A DNA stretch of 19,325 nucleotides from Chryseobacterium sp. GTDB taxonomy: Bacteria; Bacteroidota; Bacteroidia; Flavobacteriales; Weeksellaceae. The notes under the pieces were generated by a model. The model was not told the origin of the DNA. It made no database searches and saw only the letters and a list, made by a program, of their open reading frames with translations. The stretch is from assembly GCA_003852805.1 (NCBI GenBank), contig RDDY01000029.1, positions 1-19,325 of the forward strand, read 5' to 3'. Position 1 is the stretch's first letter. Every line of letters starts with the position of its first letter. Both the position numbers and the translations under genes were made by a program. This document shows, in pieces, positions 5,933 through 13,781 of the stretch.

Positions 5933-7535
5933 AAAAACGCGTCACTACGCCCCAGTGAATCTTTGTGTCGGAGAAACGGACGGACCGGCCTACTTGGCTG
6001 CCGTTGGAAAGTTGCACACTCATGATGCCGAAGGGCAAACGAATATTGAGGCCCATACCAAAGCTGTACAATTGCGAGCCGATTTTCAGCACGTCATTCC
6101 GCACTCCGGCAAATTGCGTAAACACGTCAAGGAACGCATCTTCACCGATGAGGTACCGATACTCTGCACTCAGCATTCCGTAGAGATTTGCAATAATAGA
6201 ATTCTCGTTGAAGCCGCGAAGACTGTTCCAGCCGCCGAAGCGCAGAAGCTCGTTCGTCATCAGTTCTTCGCCAGACCTCAGCATTGCACCGTCAGCTTTT
6301 GCGTGAATGTAATGGTTGCCCGTCAGGTGAAAACTTCGTTCTGCTGCCAATGAAAAAGCGGTCTGTGTGGCAGTTCTGTCGCCGTCGCCGTAATTGGTTT
6401 TTAAAAGGTCGGCACTTGCAAGCACCGCGGTTCGGTTTCCCAAAATCAGAAACGGTGAAGCCTCGACATATTCATACCACAATCCTCCGCCTGCCTTGCG
6501 GTAATCGTCGCCCGATACATAATTTTCTACCAAAACCGAAGAAATCTCAAAGTTGCCGCGCAGCCCCAGCTTCTGCCTTGCGCCGATGTGGTAATACACC
6601 GACGGCAAGACTTTGACATTGGCATAGGTAGAATCTTGTCTGAAAATATTGAGATTTCCGTTGAAGCCCAAGTTGCTTTTGAACAGATAAGGGATGTCCG
6701 CACGCAGGTCAAAGGTTTGACCTTTGTCGGGGTTGCGCTGCCAATACAGCGACAGTTTCTCAAAACCGTTGAACATATTTTGCAGCGCGATGTCTACCGT
6801 GCCGTTCAGCGTAAATTTCCCTTCTTCATCATTCCCGAAGCCCAGGACGCCGTCAAAGCTGCTGCTTTTGCGTTTTTGAAGATACAGATAAATGTTGGTG
6901 GAGTCTTTGGTAAACAGCGTTTGCGGCGCGCGCTCTTCCAATACGAAAGGATGGTTTTGCTGGCTTTGACTGATGCGTCGCACCGTTTGGTCGTTATAGA
7001 TTTTTCCGCCGTATTCTTTTTCAAGATTTTTAACGAATCGGGTCGGGACTTTGTCGTAACCTTCAATCACAAAGCCCGTTATCTTTCTGACTTGTTGCGG
7101 ATCGACGCTGATTTCCACCACAGGCAACTCGCCTTTCATCCCGATGTATTTGGAACGGACCCTGTTGAACACAAACCCTTTTGCACGGTAAGTATCGTTG
7201 ATTGCTGATTTCAGCGAATCCAAATCATCGACACGGATTTCTTTGTTTGCAGCCACGGCGTTTGCCACCTCATCCGACAATCGAGCAATGACGCTGCGGT
7301 AATTGTTGCCGCGGTCATAGAGAATCTCGGTGATTCCGTTTTTCCTCTCGGCAGAGATTAGCCGCGTAAAATAATATCCGCTGTCGGTCAACGAATCCAG
7401 AAACTTGACGGCGGCAGTGGAGTCGCGCACCTTCTTTGTCTCCTGCAATTTCAGGTCACGCAGCAGAAACGTTTTTTCCTGCGCTATTCCCGAAACGTCA
7501 AGGAGCAACAGCAAGAAAAGCAAAACGTATTTCAT
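5931..7535 (-). CDS. Omp85/BamA-TamA family outer-membrane protein with POTRA-like region
   Basis: The 534-residue protein has a signal peptide (MKYVLLFLLLLLDVSGIAQ), about 190 residues with POTRA-like features (for instance DDLDSLKSAINDTYRAKGFV and ITGFVIEGYDKVPTRFVKNL) and a C-terminal beta-barrel region of alternating strands ending in Phe (WGVVTRF). The barrel contains GGWNSLRGFNENS; the RGF is the conserved loop-6 VRGF/Y motif of Omp85 proteins. Length and domain number resemble FhaC/ShlB/TamA-sized proteins more than full BamA, which has five POTRA domains. The job may be insertion or secretion of surface proteins, or lipid transport; this is inference. ATG 7535 lies 2 nt after the SDR stop, implying translational coupling; in-frame upstream starts would lie inside the SDR gene and before the signal peptide. 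Confidence 0.85.
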   Translation of the reverse strand: MKYVLLFLLLLLDVSGIAQEKTFLLRDLKLQETKKVRDSTAAVKFLDSLTDSGYYFTRLISAERKNGITEILYDRGNNYRSVIARLSDEVANAVAANKEIRVDDLDSLKSAINDTYRAKGFVFNRVRSKYIGMKGELPVVEISVDPQQVRKITGFVIEGYDKVPTRFVKNLEKEYGGKIYNDQTVRRISQSQQNHPFVLEERAPQTLFTKDSTNIYLYLQKRKSSSFDGVLGFGNDEEGKFTLNGTVDIALQNMFNGFEKLSLYWQRNPDKGQTFDLRADIPYLFKSNLGFNGNLNIFRQDSTYANVKVLPSVYYHIGARQKLGLRGNFEISSVLVENYVSGDDYRKAGGGLWYEYVEASPFLILGNRTAVLASADLLKTNYGDGDRTATQTAFSLAAERSFHLTGNHYIHAKADGAMLRSGEELMTNELLRFGGWNSLRGFNENSIIANLYGMLSAEYRYLIGEDAFLDVFTQFAGVRNDVLKIGSQLYSFGMGLNIRLPFGIMSVQLSNGSQVGRSVRFSDTKIHWGVVTRF

Positions 7536-7537
7536 CT

Positions 7538-8326
7538 TCAATCCATCGACGAGTATTTGCGCATTAGCTTTTCGTAAAAGTTCTGAGGTAAGATCCATTT
7601 CAGCGGTACGCCGATCTTTTGCCCGAATTTACCGAAATAGTAATGCGCTTTCCACCGCTTTTTCAGCAGCAGTTGTTCAATGTAGGCCGCCACGTCTTCC
7701 GGTGCCGTGCCTGCGTCCACATGATTATTCATTAACGCATAAACCTTTTCAAAATTGCTTCGGTACGGTTCCGACACCTCGGTACGGATGCGCGCCTCGG
7801 CTATGGGCGTGCGGATGTCGCCCAAATGCAGCGCCGTTATCTGAATGTTCCATTCTTTCACTTCATATCGAATGGCCTCGGTCACCTTATCCAGTGCCGA
7901 CTTTGAAGCCGAATAAAAACCACGAAACGGCAACCCCATTTCTGATCCGATGCTGGAGATATTGATGATGTGTCCGCCGTTATTGCTCCGCATCGACGGG
8001 AGAACGGCATTCATCATTTGCACGGCGCCGACCAAGTTGAGGTTGAACAATTTCAGAATTTCTTCACCGGTCGAATCTTCTACCGCACCCACCATTCCCA
8101 TTCCGGCATTGTTGACCAACAGGTCGATGCGTTTCTCGCCGGACAGTATTTCGGCAACGGCAGCTTCTATGGTCGATTTGTCCGTTATATCCACACTCAT
8201 GCTTCGGAACAACGGACTTTCCACCGTTCTGCGGCTGAAACCATAAACTTGATGCCCCGCTTTGCCCAAGCGTTCGGCAAGGACTTTCCCGATGCCGGAA
8301 GAAGCGCCCGTGATGATGATTACCAT
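7538..8326 (-). CDS. short-chain dehydrogenase/reductase (SDR) family oxidoreductase
   Basis: The 262-residue protein is a classical SDR. It has the nucleotide-binding TGASSGIG (residues 6-13), NNAG (72-75), an Asn in the NLN segment (about 97), the catalytic Ser in NISSIGS (about 125) and YSASK (Tyr138, Lys142). An Asp in VDITD (about 46) contacts the adenine ring in relatives. These proteins use NAD(P)H to reduce or oxidise carbonyl or hydroxyl groups; the substrate is unknown. ATG 8326 was chosen because the Rossmann fold begins directly there (MVIIITG); longer in-frame starts run into aroA. It starts 1 nt after the aroA stop and ends 2 nt before the Omp85 gene, so the three genes are tightly coupled. 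A role in shikimate metabolism is not implied by position alone. Confidence 0.93.
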   Translation of the reverse strand: MVIIITGASSGIGKVLAERLGKAGHQVYGFSRRTVESPLFRSMSVDITDKSTIEAAVAEILSGEKRIDLLVNNAGMGMVGAVEDSTGEEILKLFNLNLVGAVQMMNAVLPSMRSNNGGHIINISSIGSEMGLPFRGFYSASKSALDKVTEAIRYEVKEWNIQITALHLGDIRTPIAEARIRTEVSEPYRSNFEKVYALMNNHVDAGTAPEDVAAYIEQLLLKKRWKAHYYFGKFGQKIGVPLKWILPQNFYEKLMRKYSSMD

Positions 8327-8327
8327 A

Positions 8328-9548
8328 TTACCGGATAGATTTTGTACAGTTAAAAAAGTGCTCCCAAAAGAGCGGATAAGATTTTGCCACCACATTGGGA
8401 TCCTCGATTTGGAACGGATGCTTCAGCGCAAATGGCGCAAAGGCCATGGCCATACGGTGGTCATTGTAAGTGGCCACTTCGATATTTTCCTCCGGCATGC
8501 CATAGCTCAAACTGCGGATGCTGTTTTCCGTAATCTCGGTCTCGCAACCGAATTTCTCCAGTTCGCTCTGCAACGCCTGCAACCGGTCGGTTTCTTTGAT
8601 TTTCAAAGTGTGCAGCCCCGTAATTTCAAAATGCAGCGGCAGGGCAGCGGCGGTTACCGCAACCGTCTGAGCAATGTCGGGGCAAGCGTTCATATCGAGT
8701 TGCACGCCGTCGGGAAAGGTAAAATCTTTCATAGGCGTCAACTGTAATTCCTCCCCGATGAAATTACTTTCGACACCGAAAAATTGTCGGTAAATATCAA
8801 CCAAAGACGAGTCTCCTTGCAGCGAATTTTTCTTTAAATTTTTAAGCCGAAGGTTTCCTCTTCCGACGGCCGCCAGCGAATAAAAATAGGAAGCAGAACT
8901 CCAGTCGCCTTCCACCAAAAAATTATCGGTTTTACTTTCAATACCGTTTTCAATTTCTATTTTGTTTCCTTCAAACCGCACCGACGCACCGATTTGCTTC
9001 AACAAAGAAAGCGTCATTTCCAAGTACGGCCGCGAGGTCGGTTCGCCGTTCAATTCTATTTGCAAGCCATCCTGCAAAGCCGGAGCAATCAGCAGCAGCG
9101 CCGAGACAAATTGGCTCGATATTCCCGCATCTATCCGCACCCGGCCGCCTTCCAGTTTCTTCCCGATGATTTTTAATGGCGGGAAACCTTCCTGCTCCAA
9201 ATAGGAAATTTCCGCTCCCAGATTCTGCAATGCATTTACCAGAGGTTTTACGGGGCGTTGTTTCATCCTATCGGAACCCGTCAAGATAACCTGTCGGCCG
9301 TTTTGCACTGCGAAGTAAGCCGTCAGAAAACGCATTGCCGTACCCGCGTGGTGAATGTCAACGAAATCTGAATGAGTTGTCAAAGCCTGTGAAAGAAGCT
9401 GCGTATCTTCGGCATCGGAGAGATTTTCCACCGTAAATCCGCCGTAGAGTTTACCCAAAATCAGCAAGCGGTTGGACAGGCTTTTGGAACCCGGAATGCT
9501 TACCAAGCTGTTGTTCACCAATGCGGAAAGGGGAAGCGGCAAGGTCAT
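8328..9548 (-). CDS. aroA: 3-phosphoshikimate 1-carboxyvinyltransferase (EPSP synthase)
   Basis: EPSP synthase joins shikimate-3-phosphate and phosphoenolpyruvate, the sixth step of the shikimate pathway to aromatic amino acids, in the cytoplasm. The 406-residue protein shows the substrate-binding SKSLSNR (residues 21-27), HAGTAMRFLTA, the GSDRMKQRP loop, ACPDIAQT with the catalytic-region Asp, LKIKETDRL with its Glu and YNDHRMAMAFA. It is about 20 residues shorter than the E. coli enzyme, with a clipped N-terminus, as I believe is common in Bacteroidota. Its ATG overlaps the stop of the MazG-like gene in an ATGA, and its stop is 1 nt from the SDR start. No other aro gene is in this operon. 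Confidence 0.97.
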   Translation of the reverse strand: MTLPLPLSALVNNSLVSIPGSKSLSNRLLILGKLYGGFTVENLSDAEDTQLLSQALTTHSDFVDIHHAGTAMRFLTAYFAVQNGRQVILTGSDRMKQRPVKPLVNALQNLGAEISYLEQEGFPPLKIIGKKLEGGRVRIDAGISSQFVSALLLIAPALQDGLQIELNGEPTSRPYLEMTLSLLKQIGASVRFEGNKIEIENGIESKTDNFLVEGDWSSASYFYSLAAVGRGNLRLKNLKKNSLQGDSSLVDIYRQFFGVESNFIGEELQLTPMKDFTFPDGVQLDMNACPDIAQTVAVTAAALPLHFEITGLHTLKIKETDRLQALQSELEKFGCETEITENSIRSLSYGMPEENIEVATYNDHRMAMAFAPFALKHPFQIEDPNVVAKSYPLFWEHFFNCTKSIR

Positions 9549-9871
9549 TTCAACTTTTCATTGTTCCGGTGGCGGTGGCGGTCGCGCTCCGTTTTCAGCT
9601 TCATCTTTCGGTCGAATGCTTCTTGGAGATCGGTGCCCGTTTGATTTGCGAGACACAGCGTGACGAACAGCACATCTGCCAGTTCCTCGCCCAGGTCCTT
9701 GTTTCGATCAGATTCTTTTTCGGATTGTTCGCCATAGCGGCGCGCGATGATTCGGGCCACCTCGCCTACCTCCTCGGTCAGCATGGCCATGTTGGTCAAC
9801 TCGTTGAAATAGCGGACGCCAACGGTGCTGATCCAATCGTCTACCTGCTGCTGTAACTTTGTGATTTCCAT
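9545..9871 (-). CDS. MazG-like nucleotide pyrophosphohydrolase
   Basis: The 108-residue protein has the all-alpha MazG-like metal-binding pattern: EExxE at Glu33, Glu34, Glu37, then ExxD at Glu63 and Asp66 within GEELADVLF. Proteins of this type hydrolyse nucleoside triphosphates to monophosphates and pyrophosphate and are thought to clean up non-canonical nucleotides. It is a single-domain form, unlike the two-domain E. coli MazG. It starts with ATG at 9871 in a TAATG overlap with the preceding lipoprotein stop and ends in an ATGA overlap with aroA. The C-terminal 18 residues are very basic (TERDRHRHRNNEKLK). Confidence 0.9.
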   Translation of the reverse strand: MEITKLQQQVDDWISTVGVRYFNELTNMAMLTEEVGEVARIIARRYGEQSEKESDRNKDLGEELADVLFVTLCLANQTGTDLQEAFDRKMKLKTERDRHRHRNNEKLK

Positions 9872-11247
9872 TATTGATACGCGCCGGCAGTAGGACTCGC
9901 CAAGCGCGACATTTTTACGATGTCATACGGAACAATTTGAGCGATGGTTGCGTTGCCCAGATTTCTTGCGGGCGAATCCTCCGCCACGCGCAGATTCATC
10001 TTGGCGATTCCGGTTTGTAAAAACTTGGGTGATTCGTTTGCCTTCGATGCAATGACCATCGGATTGCCTTCCCAATTAAAACCGGCACTACGCCGGTCGT
10101 ACTTAACCAAAGAATTTTGAATCAGGTACGTGAACACATTTGCGGCGCTCGGGAGAATCGTCAACATATTCGCATTGCTACCGTATAAAATGCTGTTTTG
10201 CAATTTCAACGAAAACGGAGCGTTTTCGCCTTTATCGATAAGAATTCCGCCGGCATCGCCTGTGGTATTTGCCGTCCAATAGTTGGCGATGGTGGAATGG
10301 ATAAAATCATAATCTCCGCCGCCAGCCAGCCGAGCCGCACCCGCGCCGAAGCTATTCATCACCAAATTGTGCGCCTCCACCGTAGAGTTCTCTGCATCTA
10401 TACCGAAATCTTGAAAGGAATGGATGATGGTATTCCTCAGTTCGGCTTTGGCGTTTTTGAGTTTCAGGGCTGTATTGCCGCCTTGAAGCTTGGCAAAGTT
10501 CAACTTTATCCTTGCGCCGTCCACAGCTTCAATGCCGTTCCAGTTTGCCGGCAAGGTATCGTAGCGCGGATCATTTCTGTCTCCGCGAAAAATAACCTCT
10601 TCTTTGTAGTCGCCGTTTGCCACAAGTTCTGATTCTTTCTCCAAAATCAGACTGCTGTTTTTGTGAAAATAAATCTTTGTGCCTTTATTTACGGTTAAGG
10701 TCTTGCCTTGCTGGAGTACGAGTTTGCCAAAGACTATTTTGGCCTTGTCGTTCTTCCACACCGTATTCTCGGTAATAAATTTCGGACTGTCGCCGGTACT
10801 GATGAAAAACTCGGCGTCCTGAACGACGGAGAACAATGTGATGTGTTGGTTGCGCGAGCCGCCCTCGAATTTGATTCGGTCTTCCGCGATCGCTTCGATA
10901 GCGTTTGCCGTGGGAGCGATCTCGACGAAAATGTAAAGACTGTCGTTGGCGCGGAGCGGCACATCGCGGAAGTCGGTCCCAGGCTTGCCGTCTACATTGA
11001 TGCGGTAGGGCGACGCGGCGCCGCCTTCCAAATAAAGGTGTGGAATCCGTACATTTTTATTGAGGCGGTTATACACTTTGACGGCATAGGTCTCTGAGCG
11101 AACCTGATTGTAGACCGTATCCAGGAAAACCGTATCCGATGAAAATGACAATGAGCCGGACGGCGAGTCGAAATCAATTTCGTCTCGGCAGGAAAACAAG
11201 AGAACGCTGAGCCACGCTGCCATGCCGAGCCATAACCTGAATTTCAT
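9871..11247 (-). CDS. lipoprotein with right-handed parallel beta-helix region
   Basis: The 458-residue protein has a lipoprotein signal with the acceptor Cys20 (LLFSC) followed by RDE; acidic residues near +2 are common in exported Bacteroidota lipoproteins. Residues about 25-135 form a beta-rich section (SFSSDTVFLDTVYNQVRSET...). From about 160 to 400 there are irregular beta-helix-like repeats: GKLVLQQGKTLTVNKGTKIYF, then alternating N, G and hydrophobic runs around ALKLKNAKAELRNTIIHSF, as in right-handed parallel beta-helix proteins that often bind or cleave polysaccharides. No catalytic residues can be assigned. ATG 11247 is used because it begins the signal; an in-frame ATG at 11268 lies within the promoter box. 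It is the first gene of the five-gene operon. Confidence 0.85.
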   Translation of the reverse strand: MKFRLWLGMAAWLSVLLFSCRDEIDFDSPSGSLSFSSDTVFLDTVYNQVRSETYAVKVYNRLNKNVRIPHLYLEGGAASPYRINVDGKPGTDFRDVPLRANDSLYIFVEIAPTANAIEAIAEDRIKFEGGSRNQHITLFSVVQDAEFFISTGDSPKFITENTVWKNDKAKIVFGKLVLQQGKTLTVNKGTKIYFHKNSSLILEKESELVANGDYKEEVIFRGDRNDPRYDTLPANWNGIEAVDGARIKLNFAKLQGGNTALKLKNAKAELRNTIIHSFQDFGIDAENSTVEAHNLVMNSFGAGAARLAGGGDYDFIHSTIANYWTANTTGDAGGILIDKGENAPFSLKLQNSILYGSNANMLTILPSAANVFTYLIQNSLVKYDRRSAGFNWEGNPMVIASKANESPKFLQTGIAKMNLRVAEDSPARNLGNATIAQIVPYDIVKMSRLASPTAGAYQ

Positions 11248-11265
11248 GAGGTAATACTTTGTCTC

Positions 11266-11273
11266 CAAATATA
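11266..11273 (-). promoter_or_regulatory. -7 promoter box (TATATTTG) of the beta-helix lipoprotein operon
   Basis: The minus strand reads TATATTTG, an exact TAnnTTTG match, 18 nt before the ATG. The -33 region is only weakly T-rich. It is back-to-back with the rpmE2 promoter, with the two -7 boxes about 45 bp apart. Confidence 0.55.
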
Positions 11274-11294
11274 GAGAAAATGTTTAAAAGCCGA

Positions 11295-11325
11295 TTTGCA
11301 GATTCCGAAATTATTGCTAATTTTG
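11295..11325 (+). promoter_or_regulatory. consensus promoter of rpmE2 (TTTG-N19-TAATTTTG)
   Basis: TTTG at 11295-11298 and TAATTTTG at 11318-11325, exactly 19 nt apart, give a full match to the Bacteroidota primary sigma consensus TTTG-N19-21-TAnnTTTG. It is the best promoter in the window. The leader to the ATG at 11376 would be about 45 nt. Confidence 0.8.
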
Positions 11326-11375
11326 CAGTCTAAAATATCCGGGCTCCGGTACTGACAATTTTAATACAAAGCATT

Positions 11376-11630
11376 ATGAAAAAAGATATCCACCCATCTA
11401 ACTACAGATTAGTTGCCTTTAAGGATATGAGCAACGATGAAGTTTTCATCACAAAATCTACTGCGGAAACCAAAGACACCCTCGAGGTGGACGGCGTGGA
11501 ATATCCGCTGGTAAAAATGGAAATCTCCTCTACTTCTCACCCGTTCTACACCGGCAAAGTGAAACTGGTAGACACCGCGGGTAGAGTTGACAAGTTCATG
11601 AACAAGTACAAGAAATTCGCGAAGAACTAA
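11376..11630 (+). CDS. rpmE2: 50S ribosomal protein L31 type B
   Basis: The 84-residue protein is L31 of the zinc-free type B: it contains no cysteine and starts [20 protein letters not shown], with [20 protein letters not shown] in the C-terminal half. L31 bridges the two ribosomal subunits at the head. Type B replaces the CxxC form under zinc limitation in bacteria that have both; here it may be the only form, which cannot be seen from this window. It is a single-gene unit with its own consensus promoter and a strong terminator. Confidence 0.97.
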   Translation: MKKDIHPSNYRLVAFKDMSNDEVFITKSTAETKDTLEVDGVEYPLVKMEISSTSHPFYTGKVKLVDTAGRVDKFMNKYKKFAKN

Positions 11631-11654
11631 TTAAAGTTTTTCAGCAGATATACA

Positions 11655-11684
11655 AAACCTCCCGAAGAGCCGGGAGGTTTTTTT
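11655..11684 (+). terminator. intrinsic terminator of rpmE2
   Basis: AAACCTCCCG (11655-11664) pairs perfectly with CGGGAGGTTT (11671-11680), loop AAGAGC, followed by a run of seven T (11678-11684). The 3' half and its flank recur at 14808-14832. Confidence 0.92.
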
Positions 11685-11695
11685 GTTCAACAAAT
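11671..11695 (+). repeat. 25-bp direct repeat, copy 1
   Basis: The 3' arm of the rpmE2 terminator, its seven-T run and the following eleven bases (GTTCAACAAAT-type tail) are identical to 14808-14832. The 5' arms also resemble each other. Confidence 0.85.
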
Positions 11696-11724
11696 CTTTG
11701 ATACGAAAATTTGTCTATATTAGC

Positions 11725-11740
11725 CATGATTAAAATCATG
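11725..11740 (+). repeat. palindrome before the island lipoprotein gene
   Basis: CATGATT-AA-AATCATG is followed by TTTTT and then the ATG at 11746. It includes a 7-codon ORF (ATG 11726, MIKIMFL) whose TGA overlaps the lipoprotein ATG. It could be an operator, a short hairpin at the ribosome entry site, or chance. Confidence 0.35.
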
Positions 11741-11745
11741 TTTTT

Positions 11746-13083
11746 ATGACAAAACTCTCCACCCTTAACTTATGCGCTTTTTTTATTCTCCTGCTCTGTT
11801 ATGGTTGCAGAACAGAAGATGACTTCATACAGCAACGACAAAGCAATCCTGATGGCAGATTTGCGATGTTTGTGCCGAAACACGCGGGACAACAGATTGA
11901 TTATACCAAAGGATTCGCAGCGCTGATGCTGCGTTACGACAGCCTCCGCGGAACCAATCTGTCCGGAAAGGTAAACACCCTTAACCGCACCGCAAAGATC
12001 AAAGCATTAAATGCAATAACGGTTACGGAGAACAATGAGCCTTATGTGGAATTCAGAATACACTCTCAAACGGTCACGGCAAAAAACGGCGACAAATGGG
12101 CTGTTTTCGCCAAGGTCCTCAACAATAAAGTGGAAGATTTGAAACTTGCTCTTTTATCCAAAAACGAAACTTATCTTGGTTACAGAGATATTGACAGAAA
12201 AAGTAGTTTTTATAAACAGCACATTCCCCTGTTTCAAAAAGCCGCCGATGAATTGTTCGGAAAATCACACACTTCGCTGTTCAATAAAACATGTGGTCAA
12301 GATGAGGAATACTGCGAAATAGAGCCTGTAATCATAACCATACCAAAAACACCTCCAAATGAAGGCGGAGATAATGGCGAGCAAGAGCCGCCTGTGGATC
12401 AGGGCGGCGGATGCAGTATTTATTTGGAATGCGACAATCCCGATCCGGGTGGTGGTGGGCCAGCCGACAATCCCTTCGAACCCCAAAATCCTTGCGAGAA
12501 AGCGAAAGCCATTGTAAACAATCCAAAAATCGCAAACCAATTGCAGGAACTAAAAAACCAAAGCCAAGTAGGCGGCGAGAAAGGCTTTAAGGTAGGCAAA
12601 GATGGTGCACCTTCCAGTATCATTAACGGCGGCCCACATAATGTTAATTTTGGTGACAAAATGGGCTATGCAGGTGGATATCATAATCATACTCCTACAG
12701 GAATATCTATGTTTTCTCCACAGGATATAGACGAACTCTTGAGCTTTGCCCGGCAGCCGGACAATCTTTCCACTGCCTTTATGGGTATGGTAGCGACCAA
12801 CGGAAACCACTATGTCATAACATTTACCGGCGATTATAATGATGCATTGAAAACCTTTAGTCAGGAACAAATAGATTTGTTCTATGAAAATATGCAAACT
12901 AGAAATTCGCTTTATCGCTCCAGTGATTCTACCGACGGGTTAGAAAAACTATTTGCCAAAACCTTGAAAGAAATGGGATTATTAGGTAAAATTCAACTGC
13001 AAAAGGCTGAGGCAAATGGTGAAATCAAATCGATCAACATAAACGCTGATGGGACATTATCACCATCCACACAATGTAATTAA
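11746..13083 (+). CDS. modular surface lipoprotein with C-terminal JAMM-like (JAB/MPN) domain
   Basis: The 445-residue protein has a lipoprotein signal with Cys21 (LLLCYGC) followed by RTEDD. Residues about 30-190 form an N-terminal domain of unknown function. Residues about 190-245 are a low-complexity linker rich in Pro, Gly, Asp and Glu. The C-terminal domain (about 245-445) contains GGYHNHTPTGISMFSPQDID: His313-x-His315, then Ser324 and Asp327, the metal-binding pattern of JAMM peptidases (HxH-x7-S-x2-D) with eight rather than seven residues before the Ser; Glu278 in GGEKGF could be the catalytic Glu. I recall similar lipoproteins in Chryseobacterium and Elizabethkingia, where linker and tail vary. 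A secreted deamidase or isopeptidase-like activity is inference. First gene of the island, 18 nt before the next. Confidence 0.8.
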   Translation: MTKLSTLNLCAFFILLLCYGCRTEDDFIQQRQSNPDGRFAMFVPKHAGQQIDYTKGFAALMLRYDSLRGTNLSGKVNTLNRTAKIKALNAITVTENNEPYVEFRIHSQTVTAKNGDKWAVFAKVLNNKVEDLKLALLSKNETYLGYRDIDRKSSFYKQHIPLFQKAADELFGKSHTSLFNKTCGQDEEYCEIEPVIITIPKTPPNEGGDNGEQEPPVDQGGGCSIYLECDNPDPGGGGPADNPFEPQNPCEKAKAIVNNPKIANQLQELKNQSQVGGEKGFKVGKDGAPSSIINGGPHNVNFGDKMGYAGGYHNHTPTGISMFSPQDIDELLSFARQPDNLSTAFMGMVATNGNHYVITFTGDYNDALKTFSQEQIDLFYENMQTRNSLYRSSDSTDGLEKLFAKTLKEMGLLGKIQLQKAEANGEIKSININADGTLSPSTQCN

Positions 13084-13101
13084 ATTAAAAAACACATAAG
13101 A

Positions 13102-13677
13102 ATGAAACGACTACTTCAAGCAGTTGTACTGCTATTTGCACTAATTAATTGTGCAGCACAACAAACATTTCCCTTGCGAACAGATTTCACAGAGGTGCCA
13201 AATTATTCCTACTTAAAGGACACTGACAATCAGCTGTCGAAATATACAGGTGAATATAAAGCCTATTACAATGGAAATGAAATAATTTTATATATAATCA
13301 AGAAAGACCATGTTTTGTTCGAAAACATTAACAACAAATACTATAGAGATATACTGTCTATAACATTTATTGTTAAAGATGCCAGCGGACAGGTCTTACA
13401 GGATACCACCCGGATGGGTTTTAATCCTAATCAACGGCGGCATACAATCTACAGCTGGTGGGCAGAACCCGAAGATGCTCGGCTACTGTTGTACTACGGT
13501 GGCACAAATTGCGGCGTCGGAGCGGGAACGATACAACTTGACAAGATCAGCGCAAGCCAACTGTCTTGGGATTATCGCCCCGGTAACACCATTACCAACA
13601 GTGACACTTGTCCACCGAACACTGATCTTACCGTATATCTGCCCGCTACAAAGGGCTTGATTTTTACTAAACAATAG
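13102..13677 (+). CDS. secreted protein, probable DUF6705 family
   Basis: The 191-residue protein has a signal peptide (MKRLLQAVVLLFALINCAAQ); cleavage after CA-A is more likely than lipidation because Asn before the Cys is a poor lipobox. The mature part begins FPLRTDFTEVPNYSYLKDTDN and continues TGEYKAYYNGNEIILYIIKK, which I recognise as close to the proteins named DUF6705 in Chryseobacterium. No catalytic motif is visible; the fold looks all-beta. Hand counts in its coding lines give 22-25% GC, far below flanking core genes. It follows the JAMM-like lipoprotein by 18 nt and is likely co-transcribed. It may be a partner or periplasmic antagonist of that lipoprotein, which is a guess. Confidence 0.75.
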   Translation: MKRLLQAVVLLFALINCAAQQTFPLRTDFTEVPNYSYLKDTDNQLSKYTGEYKAYYNGNEIILYIIKKDHVLFENINNKYYRDILSITFIVKDASGQVLQDTTRMGFNPNQRRHTIYSWWAEPEDARLLLYYGGTNCGVGAGTIQLDKISASQLSWDYRPGNTITNSDTCPPNTDLTVYLPATKGLIFTKQ

Positions 13678-13781
13678 CATGGAAGGCTTTCTCGATAAAC
13701 AAGAGGAGAATGTACAAATAGCTGTATCTTTATTTTACGCTCATTAGAAATTAAGCTGTCGTAAGATATTGCCGGGCAACT

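Noticed and set aside
12682..12690. The literal residues His-Asn-His in the island lipoprotein as an HNH nuclease
   Set aside because: An HNH nuclease needs spaced residues in a beta-beta-alpha metal fold; the surrounding HxH...SxxD pattern fits JAMM better and the protein is exported.
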